Shown: positions 36,972 through 46,643, counted from the first letter of the stretch. The stretch is DNA of 64,000 nucleotides from Bradyrhizobium sp. CCBAU 53340 (GCF_015291645.1 NZ_CP030056.1:496001-560000), one strand, 5' to 3'. A program made the numbers and translations. The notes: a model not told the origin generated them from the letters alone.

Positions 36972-37417
36972 AGCTTCTCCTTACTGAACGATCGTTTGTG
37001 CGGCTCATTGGCTCTATGCAATGAGGGCTGGAGTTGGCGCGCCTCTTCAATCGGGCACGGGCGTGGCTTCGTGGACGAAAGGCATTCTTGGTGCGGCGCT
37101 TCCGTTTCACCAAGAACGCTATTTGGCTTACGCCAGAACCGCAGGGCGAAAGGATTCCGTCGGGATGCACCCCTGAAGCGGACGCCCGATGAATATCGCC
37201 GCGCGGCGCGCGAACAGGCAGCGCCAGGCAGTTCAGCCAACAGGATAATCCATGCAAACCTCACCCGAAAATAGAATTCCGCGGAATGCGAGCGGATCAT
37301 GTCCTGGCCGCCCACCGGCAGAGCCTCGTTCCGGGGCCCCCGAAGCGGTTCGGAATCTTCATTGACAGATGATGTCACATATTGTTCTTTAATGCAAGAA
37401 TATACAATAGGGCGCCA
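36972..37417. other. Divergent promoter region of the second catabolic block
   Basis: A 446-base gap between the aminotransferase (minus) and the HMG-CoA-lyase-like gene (plus). The only structure noted is the repeat at its right end, listed separately. Confidence 0.4.
37380..37409 (+). promoter_or_regulatory. Inverted repeat before the HMG-CoA-lyase-like gene
   Basis: TATTGTTCTT (37380-37389) faces AAGAATATACAATA (37396-37409) around TAATGC. The arms TTCTT/AAGAA and TATTG/CAATA pair. It ends 8 bases before the ATG, so a bound repressor would block initiation. The nearby GntR protein is the likely binder. Confidence 0.35.
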
Positions 37418-38353
37418 ATGGACAATTCACCGGATGTGCACATCTGCGAAGTTGCACCGCGCGATGGCCTTCAAAACTTGGATGTCATTGTGCCAACAGG
37501 CGCAAAATGCGAGCTGATCAGTGCGATCGTCGCCGCGGGGGTGAGCGAGGTCGATGCGGGCTCATTTGTACCGGCTACGGTCGTGCCGCAATTCGGCGAC
37601 GTTGGAGCAGTTGTTGCGCACGCGTTGACCCATAAGTCTACGACCATCGGCGCGGTCGTACCGAACGTTAAAGGTGCTGAGCGCGCGCTCGCGGCCGGAG
37701 TCAACAGCATGTATTTCGTGATCTCGGCGAGCGAAACGCACAACCGGGCGAATGTGCGCCGCACGATTGAGGAACAGCTCGAAGCATTCCGTGTAGTTCG
37801 TGCGAGGATCAACGCGCAAAAAGCTCCTGAGCGGCCGCATCTTGTGGGCGCTGTAGCGACAGCTTTTGGCTGCTCAATGGAAGGCGACGTCAGTGAGGCC
37901 GCGGTGTGTCGCCTTGTGCAGGGTTTCGCCGAGGCGGGTGCGGACGAGATCGGACTAGCAGATACCGTCGGCTACGGCACCCCAACGCAGGTTAAGCGGA
38001 TCGTACGCGCGGTTCGCAACGAGACCGGCCCAAAAATGATGCTCAGGCTACATCTGCATGACACGCTTGGCGCCGGTCTTGCCAACGTCGTCGCGGGGCT
38101 CGAAGCGGATGTCCGGCGCTTCGATGCTGCTGTTTCGGGGCTTGGCGGCTGTCCCTTCGCACCGGGCGCACGGGGCAATATTGTGACTGAGGATCTCGTG
38201 TTCATGCTCGAACGGATGGGCCTCTCCACTGGGATCGATCTGGATCGGTTGATGGCGACACGCGAAATTCTCGCCCGGCACGTTGAGCAGAAGCACCTGA
38301 CAGGTCATCTGCACGAGGCTGGAATTCCAAGGGTGTTGCGGAGGGTGGCATGA
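37418..38353 (+). CDS. HMG-CoA lyase-like protein
   Basis: A 311-residue TIM-barrel enzyme of the HMG-CoA lyase/DRE-TIM metallolyase family, which cleaves 3-hydroxy-3-methylglutaryl-CoA-like acyl-CoAs to acetyl-CoA and a ketoacid. Motifs: VAPRDGLQN, DTVGYGTP, the metal ligands in LRLHLHDTLG and the catalytic loop GLGGCPFAPGARGN with Cys. ATG 37418 (MDNSPDVHICEVAPRDG) was preferred over the upstream frame start. The next gene overlaps its stop (ATGA). It could act on the CoA ester formed by the adjacent CoA transferase (inference). Confidence 0.88.
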   Translation: MDNSPDVHICEVAPRDGLQNLDVIVPTGAKCELISAIVAAGVSEVDAGSFVPATVVPQFGDVGAVVAHALTHKSTTIGAVVPNVKGAERALAAGVNSMYFVISASETHNRANVRRTIEEQLEAFRVVRARINAQKAPERPHLVGAVATAFGCSMEGDVSEAAVCRLVQGFAEAGADEIGLADTVGYGTPTQVKRIVRAVRNETGPKMMLRLHLHDTLGAGLANVVAGLEADVRRFDAAVSGLGGCPFAPGARGNIVTEDLVFMLERMGLSTGIDLDRLMATREILARHVEQKHLTGHLHEAGIPRVLRRVA

Positions 38354-39567
38354 TGGGCGGCAATCCCACATCAGGGCCGACAATTCCCCGCCCCCTCGAA
38401 GGCGTGCGCGTCGTTGAATTCAGTCAGATGGTCATGGGCCCTACCTGTGGGCTCATCCTCGCCGACCTGGGCGCCGATGTGGTCAAAGTCGAGCCGCTCA
38501 AGGGCGATCGCACTCGCTATTTCAAGGGGCCTGCCGCGGGTTTTTTTGCGACATACAGCAGGAACAAACGCAGCATCGCGCTCGACACGTCGAGCCCGGG
38601 AGGCAAACAGGTGGCGCGCCGGCTCACTGAGCGCAGCGATGTTTTGATCGAAAACTTCCGACCGGGTTTGATGAAGAGGGTCGGTCTCGACTACAATTCA
38701 GTGGCCGCATTCGCGCCGCGGCTGATTTATTGCTCACTCAAGGGATATCTCCCCGGACCCTACGAGAACCGTCTTGCGCTCGATGAAGTCGTTCAGATGA
38801 TGGGCGGGCTCGCCTACATGACCGGCCTGCCGGGCCAGCCAATGCGCGCGGGCGCCTCAGTGAATGACGTCATGGGTGGCATGTTTGGGGTGATCGCGAT
38901 CCAAGCCGCGCTCGCCGAACGACAGCGCACCGGCCGCGGTCGTTACATCCAAAGCGCCCTCTTCGAGAACAACGTCTTTCTAATGGCACAGGCGATGATG
39001 TGCGAGGTCGTCACCGGACGCCCTTCAATTCCGTACTCGGTGAAGGACAGTCCTTGGCCGATCTATGACCTGTTCGATACAAAGGACGGATCAAAGCTTT
39101 TCGTCACTGTCGTTGGGGAGGAGCAATGGCAGGCGTTCTGCCTCGCGTTTGATCGGGCTGCCTGGCTGAGCGATCCGCGTTTCATCACGGCTCAAGGTCG
39201 AGTTGATCATCGCGACTGGCTGATCCCGGAAGTCGCCAAGATATTTGGCGGCTGGAACAAGGCCGAACTTGCCGCGAAGCTGGAAGAACTTGAGCTGCCC
39301 TATGCGCCCGTGAACAAACCGGGTGATTTGTTCAGCGATCCCCACCTCAATAAATCGGGTGGTTTGACCGAGATCCGCTTGCCCGATGGCCGTAACACCA
39401 AAACCCCCTTGCTGCCGATATCGCTCGACGGCCGCCGCCTCGCAAATGGCAATGACCCGCCTCAGGTCGGCGAACATACACACGACATCCTCGGCGATAT
39501 CGGGTTTTCGACAAACGAAATCGCTGCGTTAGAAAAAGCGGGGACAATCGCCTCGTCGGCCGTATGA
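38350..39567 (+). CDS. Class III (CaiB/BaiF) acyl-CoA transferase
   Basis: A 405-residue family III CoA transferase. It begins PLEGVRVVEFSQMVMGPTCG and carries LADLGADVVKVEPLKGD and the conserved SRNKRSIALD and ERSDVLIENFRPG; the catalytic Asp is expected in RLALDEVVQMMGG. The class moves CoA between carboxylic acids. Translationally coupled to the HMG-CoA-lyase-like gene by ATGA overlap, it would activate an acid that the lyase then cleaves. Confidence 0.9.
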   Translation: MMGGNPTSGPTIPRPLEGVRVVEFSQMVMGPTCGLILADLGADVVKVEPLKGDRTRYFKGPAAGFFATYSRNKRSIALDTSSPGGKQVARRLTERSDVLIENFRPGLMKRVGLDYNSVAAFAPRLIYCSLKGYLPGPYENRLALDEVVQMMGGLAYMTGLPGQPMRAGASVNDVMGGMFGVIAIQAALAERQRTGRGRYIQSALFENNVFLMAQAMMCEVVTGRPSIPYSVKDSPWPIYDLFDTKDGSKLFVTVVGEEQWQAFCLAFDRAAWLSDPRFITAQGRVDHRDWLIPEVAKIFGGWNKAELAAKLEELELPYAPVNKPGDLFSDPHLNKSGGLTEIRLPDGRNTKTPLLPISLDGRRLANGNDPPQVGEHTHDILGDIGFSTNEIAALEKAGTIASSAV

Positions 39568-39613
39568 CGGATCTTAAGCGCCTGGTTCGCAACAAGCAGC
39601 AGGGGAGTAATGC

Positions 39614-40660
39614 ATGACCATCACACGGCGCCGAGTCCTTGTTTCGGGCTCCGCATTTGCGGGCACCTCGTTGCTGCCGAGCCAGTCGCGCGCTCAAGGC
39701 AAGCCGGTCACCCTCGCCTTCGGCCCCACAACGCCAATCTATGCCATCGGCATGATCGCCGAGCTCAAGAACTATTTCAGGGATGAAGGACTCAATTCGA
39801 AACTGATTACAGGCAACTCGGGCAGTTTCGGTCGCCAGATGCTCGCTTCGGACCAAGCGATGTTCGCCCACGGTGACGCCAGTCACCCCCTTCAACTCAC
39901 GGCGCGCGGCAAGGCATGCAAAATTCTGCTCGCAACTGAAATGGCGTGCTCGTACGCCAATGTTGTTGTGCGGCAAGACCTCTATGAAAGCGGCATCACG
40001 TCGCTCGAGAAGCTAGCGGCCTACAAGCGCCCAGACGGGGCCAAGCCGATCATCGCGGCCACGGCCATCGGATCGGGCAGTTGGGTCTATGGCACTTATC
40101 TGTTTGAAGCACGAGGGCTTGGCGGAAAAGTGAATTGGGTCGCTGGCGGCGGGCAGGAGATCATGTTTCCGTCTCTCGAAACCAAGCAGTTTGATGCCAT
40201 CATGGCACCGCCAAGTTGGATCATCGAAATCAAGAAAAAGGGCTTTGGCACTCTGATCTACGATACCTCCCAACCGGGGATGTTTGAGAAAGATTTCGGG
40301 GGCACGGTTCCGGTGCTGGTCGTCTACACGCTGGCGGACACGATCGAGCAGGACAAGCCGACGGTACAGGCCTTCGTGAACGCGATTTATCGGGCGATGA
40401 AGTGGGTCAAAACGACGCCGCTCGCCGAAGTCCAGGCACTGGTTGCGCCCAAGTGGTTTTCTGGAATCGATCCCACCGCCGTTAGCGCAGAGCTTGGCTT
40501 TGACAAATTGACTTGGGCATATGACGGAAACATCGACAAAGCCGCCTATGATCGGGGCAGCAGAATTTGGTCCCGCAAGGGTACAGAAATTCCGGAGACT
40601 GCATACGAGGACGTTGTCGATATGAGCTTTCTCAATGTAGCGAAGGCAAAATACAAGTGA
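39614..40660 (+). CDS. NMT1/SsuA-type ABC transporter binding protein
   Basis: A 348-residue periplasmic binding protein with a twin-arginine-like N-terminus (TRRRVLVSGSAFAG) and cleavage near SRAQG. The body has the NMT1/thiamine-precursor/sulfonate type fold (IYAIGMIAELKNYFRDEGL, the usual GYFKDEGL pattern). It overlaps the ATPase gene by one base (TGATG). The ligand is unknown; an aromatic or acidic compound linked to the catabolic genes is possible. Confidence 0.85.
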   Translation: MTITRRRVLVSGSAFAGTSLLPSQSRAQGKPVTLAFGPTTPIYAIGMIAELKNYFRDEGLNSKLITGNSGSFGRQMLASDQAMFAHGDASHPLQLTARGKACKILLATEMACSYANVVVRQDLYESGITSLEKLAAYKRPDGAKPIIAATAIGSGSWVYGTYLFEARGLGGKVNWVAGGGQEIMFPSLETKQFDAIMAPPSWIIEIKKKGFGTLIYDTSQPGMFEKDFGGTVPVLVVYTLADTIEQDKPTVQAFVNAIYRAMKWVKTTPLAEVQALVAPKWFSGIDPTAVSAELGFDKLTWAYDGNIDKAAYDRGSRIWSRKGTEIPETAYEDVVDMSFLNVAKAKYK

Positions 40661-41505
40661 TGTCCGCGCCTGGCCCCAGCCTCGCCGTTGCCCGAGAAAC
40701 GACGAATGCGGACGCTGGTCGCACTCGGATTGCTGTGCAAGGACTAGTTAAGCGCTTCAGCGCCGGTCGAGGCGATTTTGCTGCCGTCGACAATGTATCA
40801 TTCGAGGTTCGCCAAGGCGAATTCGTTGCCTTGCTCGGCCCCTCCGGCTGCGGAAAGAGCACGATCCTCAACATGGTGGCCGGGCTCTTGCCACATTCAG
40901 GCGGCCGAATTCTCGTCGACGGCGACTTAGTTGATACCGGCAAGGTAAATTCCAACGTCGGTTACGTGTTTCAGCGCGACACACTATTTCCTTGGCGAAC
41001 GGTCGAGCAGAATATCGGCTACGGGCTCGAAATCTCCGGTATCACGAAGACGGAGCGTTCCGCGCGGGTTGCCGATGCGATTGGAAAGGCCGGGTTGACT
41101 GGCTTCGGCCAGAGCTTTCCTCGGATGCTTTCGGGCGGGATGCGTCAGCGGGTGGCCTTAATGCGCACCCTCATCCTCGAACCTGAAATTCTCCTGATGG
41201 ATGAGCCTTTCGGCGCGCTTGATACTCATACCAAGCTGGAAATGCACAAGACATTGCTCGATATCTGGGAGCGCGAACGGCAGACTGTGCTGTTCGTAAC
41301 TCACGACCTCGGCGAGGCGCTTACACTGGCCAGCCGCATCATCGTCCTGTCCGCAAGGCCCGGACGGCTGAAGGATGACTTCCAGGTGCCCTTTCCTCGT
41401 CCGCGAGATCCAGTCGGGTTGCGCGAAACGGCCGAATTCGGCCGCCTGTATTCTCACATCTGGCATTCGCTTGGCGAAGAGTTTCGCCGTACCAAGGCCG
41501 ATTGA
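40660..41505 (+). CDS. Nitrate/sulfonate/taurine-type ABC transporter ATPase
   Basis: A 281-residue ATPase of the SsuB/TauB group. Walker A GPSGCGKST, signature MLSGGMRQRV, Walker B ILLMDEPFGALD and the ending typical of the group (RLYSHIWHSLGEEF). ATG 40660 overlaps the binding-protein stop; the frame upstream is a shadow. Confidence 0.92.
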   Translation: MSAPGPSLAVARETTNADAGRTRIAVQGLVKRFSAGRGDFAAVDNVSFEVRQGEFVALLGPSGCGKSTILNMVAGLLPHSGGRILVDGDLVDTGKVNSNVGYVFQRDTLFPWRTVEQNIGYGLEISGITKTERSARVADAIGKAGLTGFGQSFPRMLSGGMRQRVALMRTLILEPEILLMDEPFGALDTHTKLEMHKTLLDIWERERQTVLFVTHDLGEALTLASRIIVLSARPGRLKDDFQVPFPRPRDPVGLRETAEFGRLYSHIWHSLGEEFRRTKAD

Positions 41506-41507
41506 TC

Positions 41508-42359
41508 ATGGCTACCCGTCGTCAGGTGATCGTGCTCTGGCAGATCGCAATTTTCGCTTTTCTGCTTGTGATTTGGCAATGGGGCTTTGAATGGAGCAAA
41601 GCAGTTCTGCCAAGAGCCTATGTTCCCAAGATTCTCGACCCGTATTTCGTGGCGAAGCCGTCATTGATCTGGCAGAGCTTCTTGCGGCTTAGCTGCCTCA
41701 ACGACCCATCGGATTTTCTGGTCTGCTTCAGGAATGCCGATAACAATCTTTGGATAGCGACGCTTGTCACGCTGAAGAATACTTGGTGGGGATTTCTGTT
41801 CGGCTCGGCCGCCGGCATCGTCGTTGGCCTCCTCCTCGGACGCTCGGACGTTCTTGCGCGCATATTTGGACCGTTCATTCTGGCGTTCAATTCGATCCCA
41901 CGCATCGCGCTCGTGCCACTGATCATTCTCATGTTTGGCCTTGGCGATGTGTCGAAGGTGGTGACCGCCGCACTCGTCGTGTTCTTCATCGTGTTCTTTA
42001 ATACGTTCGAAGGCACGCGGGCGGTCGACAGAGATCAAATTGCCGCCGCCCGCCTATTGGGCGCGAGCGAGCTGACCATCTTGCGTACCGTTGTCATTCC
42101 GTCTGCGCTGGCCTGGGTGTTCGCGTCTCTGCTCCCTGCAGTGTCGTTTGCACTTGTCGGCGTGATCGTCGGAGAGTTTATCGGCGCTGAACGTGGCCTC
42201 GGCAAGCTCATCATTGAGGCAGAGGCACGCGCCAATGCCAGCGAAATGATGGTCGCGATCTTTATAATGATGATCGTCGGAACCATGCTGGCGCTGCTTG
42301 TACAATATTTGCAATCATACCTCTTGCGTTGGCAGCCGCAGTTCGAAAGATCTGCATAA
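41508..42359 (+). CDS. ABC transporter permease (SsuC/TauC type)
   Basis: A 283-residue inner-membrane permease with about six segments. The coupling motif region RLLGASELTILRTVVIPSAL (the EAA loop) and NSIPRIALVPLIILMFGLG are characteristic. ATG 41508 follows the ATPase stop by 2 bases; a TTG at 41502 is possible. It completes the importer of this block. Downstream is a 256-base gap before kynA. Confidence 0.9.
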   Translation: MATRRQVIVLWQIAIFAFLLVIWQWGFEWSKAVLPRAYVPKILDPYFVAKPSLIWQSFLRLSCLNDPSDFLVCFRNADNNLWIATLVTLKNTWWGFLFGSAAGIVVGLLLGRSDVLARIFGPFILAFNSIPRIALVPLIILMFGLGDVSKVVTAALVVFFIVFFNTFEGTRAVDRDQIAAARLLGASELTILRTVVIPSALAWVFASLLPAVSFALVGVIVGEFIGAERGLGKLIIEAEARANASEMMVAIFIMMIVGTMLALLVQYLQSYLLRWQPQFERSA

Positions 42360-42615
42360 ATCGTCGACCGGCAGATGATGGAACAGCGACGATGAATGCG
42401 CAATTTGGCACGCTCGCAGCGCGGGTGGGCGGCGGTGAACGTCTCAGCTTAAGTTGCCAAGCCGAGCTGATGGGGGATGTCCGGATCAGGCGGGAGGTTC
42501 CGAGTCGTCTCGTCGTCGAGCCAAATCGCAACCCCTGCAGGCGCAGTCGTCCCACTAAGAGATCCCTGGTCAGAGCTCACCCCTTGTCTGATCGGTCTGA
42601 CTAAGGACGCCCGCG

Positions 42616-43455
42616 ATGGCCAACAATGACTACGATCCAACAGCAGAAGGCGCAGAAACGAATTTCGCTGCGCGGATGTCCTATAGCGATTATCTGCGAT
42701 TGGAGACCATTCTCAGCGCGCAGCATCCGCTGTCGGATGCGCACGATGAGATGCTGTTCATTGTGCAGCATCAGGCCTCGGAGCTCTGGATGCGACTTGC
42801 CATTCATGAATTGGGTGCGGCCCGCGACGCGATTGCACGCGACGCCGTCGCGCCGGCAATGAAAATGCTGGCGCGCGTCTCACGTATCTTCGAACAGTTG
42901 AACAGCGCATGGGACGTGCTGCGCACGATGACGCCAAGCGAGTATACGCATTTCCGGGCGAAGCTCGGACAGTCGTCCGGCTTCCAATCCCGTCAGTACC
43001 GCCTCATCGAATATGTTTTGGGCAATCGCAATCCAGCCATGCTGAAGCCGCACGCGCATGATGCGGAGGCGACACGGCTTCTTGAGAGGGAGCTCACAAT
43101 CCCAAGCCTGTACGACGAGGTGCTGCGCCTCGGCAACCGCAAGGGGCTTGCGATTCCGCGCTCCGTACTGGAACGTGATGTCCGTGAAACGCATCGCCTC
43201 AACGATGCAGTGGTCGAGGCCTGGCGCTGTGTCTATGAGGCGCCGGAAACGCATTGGCTGCTCTACGAGCTTGCTGAGAAGCTCGTCGACTTCGAGGACT
43301 ATTTCCGCCGTTGGCGCTTTAACCATGTGACCACCGTGGAGCGCATCATCGGCTTCAAACGAGGTACGGGAGGCACCGGCGGCGTCAGCTATCTCAAGCG
43401 AATGCTGGAGGTCGAACTATTCCCGGAACTCTGGCGCGTCCGAACGGTCCTATGA
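42616..43455 (+). CDS. kynA: Tryptophan 2,3-dioxygenase
   Basis: A 279-residue heme enzyme that oxidises L-tryptophan to N-formylkynurenine. Motifs: [18 protein letters not shown], the heme/substrate segment [16 protein letters not shown] with the distal His, [20 protein letters not shown] and the C-terminal [18 protein letters not shown] with the substrate-binding Thr. The length is that of bacterial KynA. It overlaps kynU by 4 bases. No kynurenine formamidase (kynB) gene is seen in this window, so this step must be supplied elsewhere. Confidence 0.97.
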   Translation: MANNDYDPTAEGAETNFAARMSYSDYLRLETILSAQHPLSDAHDEMLFIVQHQASELWMRLAIHELGAARDAIARDAVAPAMKMLARVSRIFEQLNSAWDVLRTMTPSEYTHFRAKLGQSSGFQSRQYRLIEYVLGNRNPAMLKPHAHDAEATRLLERELTIPSLYDEVLRLGNRKGLAIPRSVLERDVRETHRLNDAVVEAWRCVYEAPETHWLLYELAEKLVDFEDYFRRWRFNHVTTVERIIGFKRGTGGTGGVSYLKRMLEVELFPELWRVRTVL

Positions 43456-44666
43456 GCACTACAGAAAACAGATTGCGCGTTTACGAACAGACAAAGCCGC
43501 TGTTCAACATTCCGGACGGTGTGACATATCTGGATGGCAATTCGCTTGGTCCGCTGCCGCTTAGCACGGCTGATCGAATGGGCCGCGTCATCCAGCAGCA
43601 GTGGGGCGTCGAGCTGATCCGCGCCTGGAATACTGCCGGCTGGTATGTGCAGCCGCGCAAGCTGGGTGATCGGATTGCACGGCTTATTGGCGCTGAAACT
43701 GGGTCTGTCACCGTTGGCGATACGCTGTCGTTGAAGGTCTATCAGGCGCTCTCCGCCGCGCTCGAGATGAATCGTGATCGCAAAATCGTGTTGTCGGATA
43801 CCGGCAATTTCCCGACCGATCTTTATATGGCCGAAGGCTTGATCGCGACCTTGGGACGCGGGCACCAATTGCGGCTCGTTCGGCCTGAGGAGATAGAGGA
43901 ATCGCTGTCCGAGGAAATCGCGGTGCTCTATATCACGGAGGTGGACTATCGCACGGGGCGGCGTCATAACATGGCCGAGCTCACCGCAAGAGCCCACGCA
44001 CTGGGCATCGTCACTGTCTGGGACCTCGCACATTCTACCGGCGCGTTGCCCGTCGATCTCGCACGCGTTGGCGCCGACTTCGCGGCCGGATGCACCTACA
44101 AGTATCTCAACGGCGGCCCTGGGGCGCCGGCGTTTCTCTACATTGCGCCGCGCCATGCTGATCACGCGCGGCCTGCTCTGTCGGGCTGGATGGGCCACGC
44201 CAAGCCCTTCGCCTTCGATCTCGGCTATGCACCAGCAGTTGGCATTGAGCGCATGAGGATCGGCACTCCGCCCGTGCTCGCTATGGCAGCGCTGGAAGCC
44301 TCGCTCGATATCTGGGACCGCATCGACATGCATGAAGTCCGCGCTCGCTCGCTCGAGCTCGCCGATCTGCTGATTGGCGAAGTCGAGCGTCTCTGCCCGC
44401 AGCTCAGGCTGGTGACGCCGCGCTCGCATGAAGAGCGAGGCTCACAGGTTTCGTTCGCATTTGAAAGGGGCTACGCAGCGATGCAAGCCCTGATTGCCCA
44501 TGGCGTGATCGGCGACTTTCGGGCGCCCGACATCATGCGGTTCGGTATCACCCCGCTTTATATCGGCAAGGCCGAAGTGATGAGAGCAATCGAGGTGATC
44601 GAGCGGGTATTTACGCGGGAGCTTTGGCGGCGGCCAGAATATGACGTTGTGCATGCCGTGACATGA
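43452..44666 (+). CDS. kynU: Kynureninase
   Basis: A 404-residue PLP enzyme that splits kynurenine to anthranilate and alanine. Motifs: [45 protein letters not shown] and the PLP lysine in [27 protein letters not shown] near the end is diagnostic. It is translationally coupled to kynA. Anthranilate could feed tryptophan, quinolone or degradation routes not present in this window. Confidence 0.97.
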   Translation: MSTTENRLRVYEQTKPLFNIPDGVTYLDGNSLGPLPLSTADRMGRVIQQQWGVELIRAWNTAGWYVQPRKLGDRIARLIGAETGSVTVGDTLSLKVYQALSAALEMNRDRKIVLSDTGNFPTDLYMAEGLIATLGRGHQLRLVRPEEIEESLSEEIAVLYITEVDYRTGRRHNMAELTARAHALGIVTVWDLAHSTGALPVDLARVGADFAAGCTYKYLNGGPGAPAFLYIAPRHADHARPALSGWMGHAKPFAFDLGYAPAVGIERMRIGTPPVLAMAALEASLDIWDRIDMHEVRARSLELADLLIGEVERLCPQLRLVTPRSHEERGSQVSFAFERGYAAMQALIAHGVIGDFRAPDIMRFGITPLYIGKAEVMRAIEVIERVFTRELWRRPEYDVVHAVT

Positions 44667-44835
44667 GCGCTTAGCAATGCGTGCGTCTCCACCAAGTCTG
44701 CTCACACACAATACCCTGCTGCGAGATAGCAGGTACTCGTCTGGCGGGTGTCCCTTTCCCCGACACAAAATCGTGTTACAGTCTGTGCATACTAGTGCTC
44801 GCTGGGATTTTGCATCACCTTCCCTTGGCTGGCTA

Positions 44836-44875
44836 AACGCCGCTCGCATCGGTTTTTCAAGCGGGCGGCGTTTTT
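44836..44875 (+). terminator. Rho-independent terminator after kynU
   Basis: AACGCCGCTCGC (44836-44847) pairs with GCGGGCGGCGTT (44861-44872) over 12 positions with one G-T pair, followed by a T run to 44875. It is 170 bases after the kynU stop, on the same strand. Confidence 0.75.
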
Positions 44876-44903
44876 GCCTTTTTGTGTTTACCGCCTTGAG
44901 CCA

Positions 44904-44931
44904 AACGAAAAAGCCCCGGTTTGCCGCCGGG
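44904..44931 (-). terminator. Possible minus-strand terminator
   Basis: Read on the minus strand, CCCGG and CCGGG arms around a 7-base loop are followed by GCTTTTTCG. The stem is only 5 pairs, so strength is uncertain. Together with the plus terminator this would form a convergent pair. Confidence 0.4.
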
Positions 44932-45175
44932 ACCTCCCTTTTCCGATATACGCATTTAAGCTGTGTCGGGTGGGACTGAGGAAGCACCCGACGATCTCCG
45001 CCTAACCGCGGTGTCCTAATTCATCGTTACGGAGTCCGAATTAGGATTGAACCTACAGATAGGCATGCATGCCGTTCCCGAGCGCCCCCGGCGAGGAGCT
45101 CCGCTCCTCGTTCCGCGACGGATCGAAGCAGGATGGAGTGCGTCGTTTCGGCGTAGAGAAGAAGGGAGTGTTCGA

Positions 45176-45238
45176 ATGAACGGTGCCTTCTGGTTATTGC
45201 TCTTACTAGCCCGGCTTATCGGTGTCGGAAACGACTGA
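45176..45238 (+). CDS. Possible 20-residue hydrophobic peptide
   Basis: ATG 45176 opens a frame for MNGAFWLLLLLARLIGVGND, a single-helix hydrophobic peptide, with GGGAG about 7 bases before the start. A hairpin with CGAGGAG/CTCCTCG arms lies upstream at about 45091-45110. It resembles type I toxin peptides in size and character only. Chance occurrence is quite possible. Confidence 0.2.
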   Translation: MNGAFWLLLLLARLIGVGND

Positions 45239-45778
45239 AACTCCGAAATTTGAGCGGGATCACCCTAACGTTTTTTGGAACGACTAAAATGCGCGAGCAC
45301 CTAGTGGTTCAGCTCAGTGATTTTGACTCTTTGCGGTGGCTGGATAGGCGCGGCCGAGTTTGGCGCGTGCTTTGTCAGGTTGCGAACATCCACTTGATGC
45401 GAGCTCGAGTTTTGCTTCGCCGGCTTTGCCATGCTGCGATCTCGTTTCGGGACCTTTTGGGGTCGTCGATGCGGCGGCCAAGACACTGGCGCTGAAACAC
45501 GCTGATCTCGCACTCGACCATGATGAGCCAACTGGCGTGTTTCGGGGTGTAGTGACCTGCCGGCCAAGCCGTCTGGCCCCCTCGCCCGCAACCGTCGAAT
45601 TTTTTGGTCGCGCGCCTTCCGGCGCCGTCGTCGCAATGCCCACTTCCCGATCGAAATTATTTCGAAAAATGATAAGAAAAGGCGCGTCACGGAAAGCGAC
45701 CAGAAAGATCTGCTGTCATCGGCAAATCAAGCAGACTTCATGATCTTCACGGTCCCGAACGGTATGCTACAATGTGCA

Positions 45779-46086
45779 TTACACGGAGTGCCCAAGCCCC
45801 ATCTTTCGTCGACGTGACCTGCCACTCATCATGTGGGACAAAACGGCGTGTGGCAGTTTTAGCCTACCGATCAAATAGCCTTGTGCTGCGTTGCAGCCGA
45901 GTTTGGGCAACCACGACCATTGCTGCTCCGTTTCGATACCCTCGGCCAGCAGCGGTATTCCAAGACTCCTGGTCCTGCTCACGATGGCACGCATGATCGC
46001 GTCGGAGCGCTGGTTGGTTCCAAGCTCCGCGACGAAGGGGCGATCGACTTTGATGCGATCGAATAGGAAAGCGTGGAGGTAATCGA
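45779..46086 (-). pseudogene. EAL-domain phosphodiesterase, C-terminal fragment
   Basis: The reading frame from about 46086 to 45779 holds the second half of an EAL domain: LHAFLFDRIKVDRPFVAELG, SDAIMRAIVSRTRSLGIPLL, AEGIETEQQWSWL and the end GCNAAQGYLIGRLKL. The N-terminal part with the EAL motif itself is missing. The fragment ends abruptly at 46086-46090, where a Fic fragment starts on the other strand, so this is a recombination junction. Confidence 0.8.
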
Positions 46087-46089
46087 CTG

Positions 46090-46551
46090 ACTTGGCTTCA
46101 CGAGGAATACCACGCCTATCTGCAGGCTGCTGACGAGCCGCGTCGCGGCGACCTCGATAGCCGAGGCAATCTTACGATGGCAGGGCTTCTTGATTTCTGC
46201 AAATTCTTCCTGGCCACCTGTGTTGACCAGGTCAACTTCATGGCCGGGCTTTTGGAGCCGGAAGAATTACTGAGGCGGATGGAGATTTGGACCGAGGAGG
46301 AGACGCGTGCAAAGCGCCTTCCAAAGGGTTCATGGCCTTTGCTGCGCGAAGCGGTCATGGCGGGCGAATATGCTCGGGGCCCTGCGCGCGGCCTCACCGG
46401 CTACAAAGAGCGCCAGGCGCGGGCGGTGCTCAACTCCCTTATTGAAAAGGGTTACCTCGTCTCGTCCACAACACGCTCGCCGGTGAAGCTCGGCTTCCCA
46501 ACTGCGGTTGTCGATCGTTGGTTTCCAACACTGTATCAGCCAACCGCTTAG
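46090..46551 (+). pseudogene. Fic-family protein, C-terminal fragment
   Basis: The frame is open from 46090 (TWLHEEYHAYLQAADEPR) with an internal ATG at 46177. It carries GNLTMAGLLDFCKFFLATCV, then LEPEELLRRMEIW and a C-terminal winged-helix-like stretch LTGYKERQARAVLNSLIEKG YLV, ending FPTAVVDRWFPTLY. This is the C-terminal half of a Fic-domain protein; the HPFxxGNGR catalytic part is absent. The 5' edge coincides with the end of the EAL fragment. The ATG form could in theory be translated. Confidence 0.65.
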
Positions 46552-46635
46552 AGCCACACGCCAGCCCGCTGCAGATTCGGTCCTGTTACCGCCGCCTCAG
46601 AAATTCCGGTATCGAAGGCGGAACCCTGGGGTCAA

Positions 46636-46643
46636 CATTGGGT
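46636..46643 (+). repeat. IS66 target-site duplication, left copy
   Basis: CATTGGGT directly precedes the left end of the IS66 element and recurs exactly at 49818-49825. IS66 elements make 8-bp duplications. Confidence 0.9.

Larger units (their letters stand above)
44667..45778. other. Hairpin-rich noncoding region of about 1.1 kb
   Basis: No gene was recognised. Distinct stem-loops occur at 44712-44735 (AGCAGG arms with one bulge), 44836-44872 (terminator), 44904-44931 (terminator on the other strand), 44965-44992 (GTCGGGTG/CACCCGAC) and 45014-45046 (TCCTAATTC/GAATTAGGA). The right half, 45240-45778, holds unrecognised frames. Several stems so close together suggest a structured RNA or a terminator cluster. 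Confidence 0.45.

Noticed and set aside
43389..44429. A 346-codon minus-strand frame opposite kynU
   Set aside because: Antisense shadow of a well-recognised enzyme gene.
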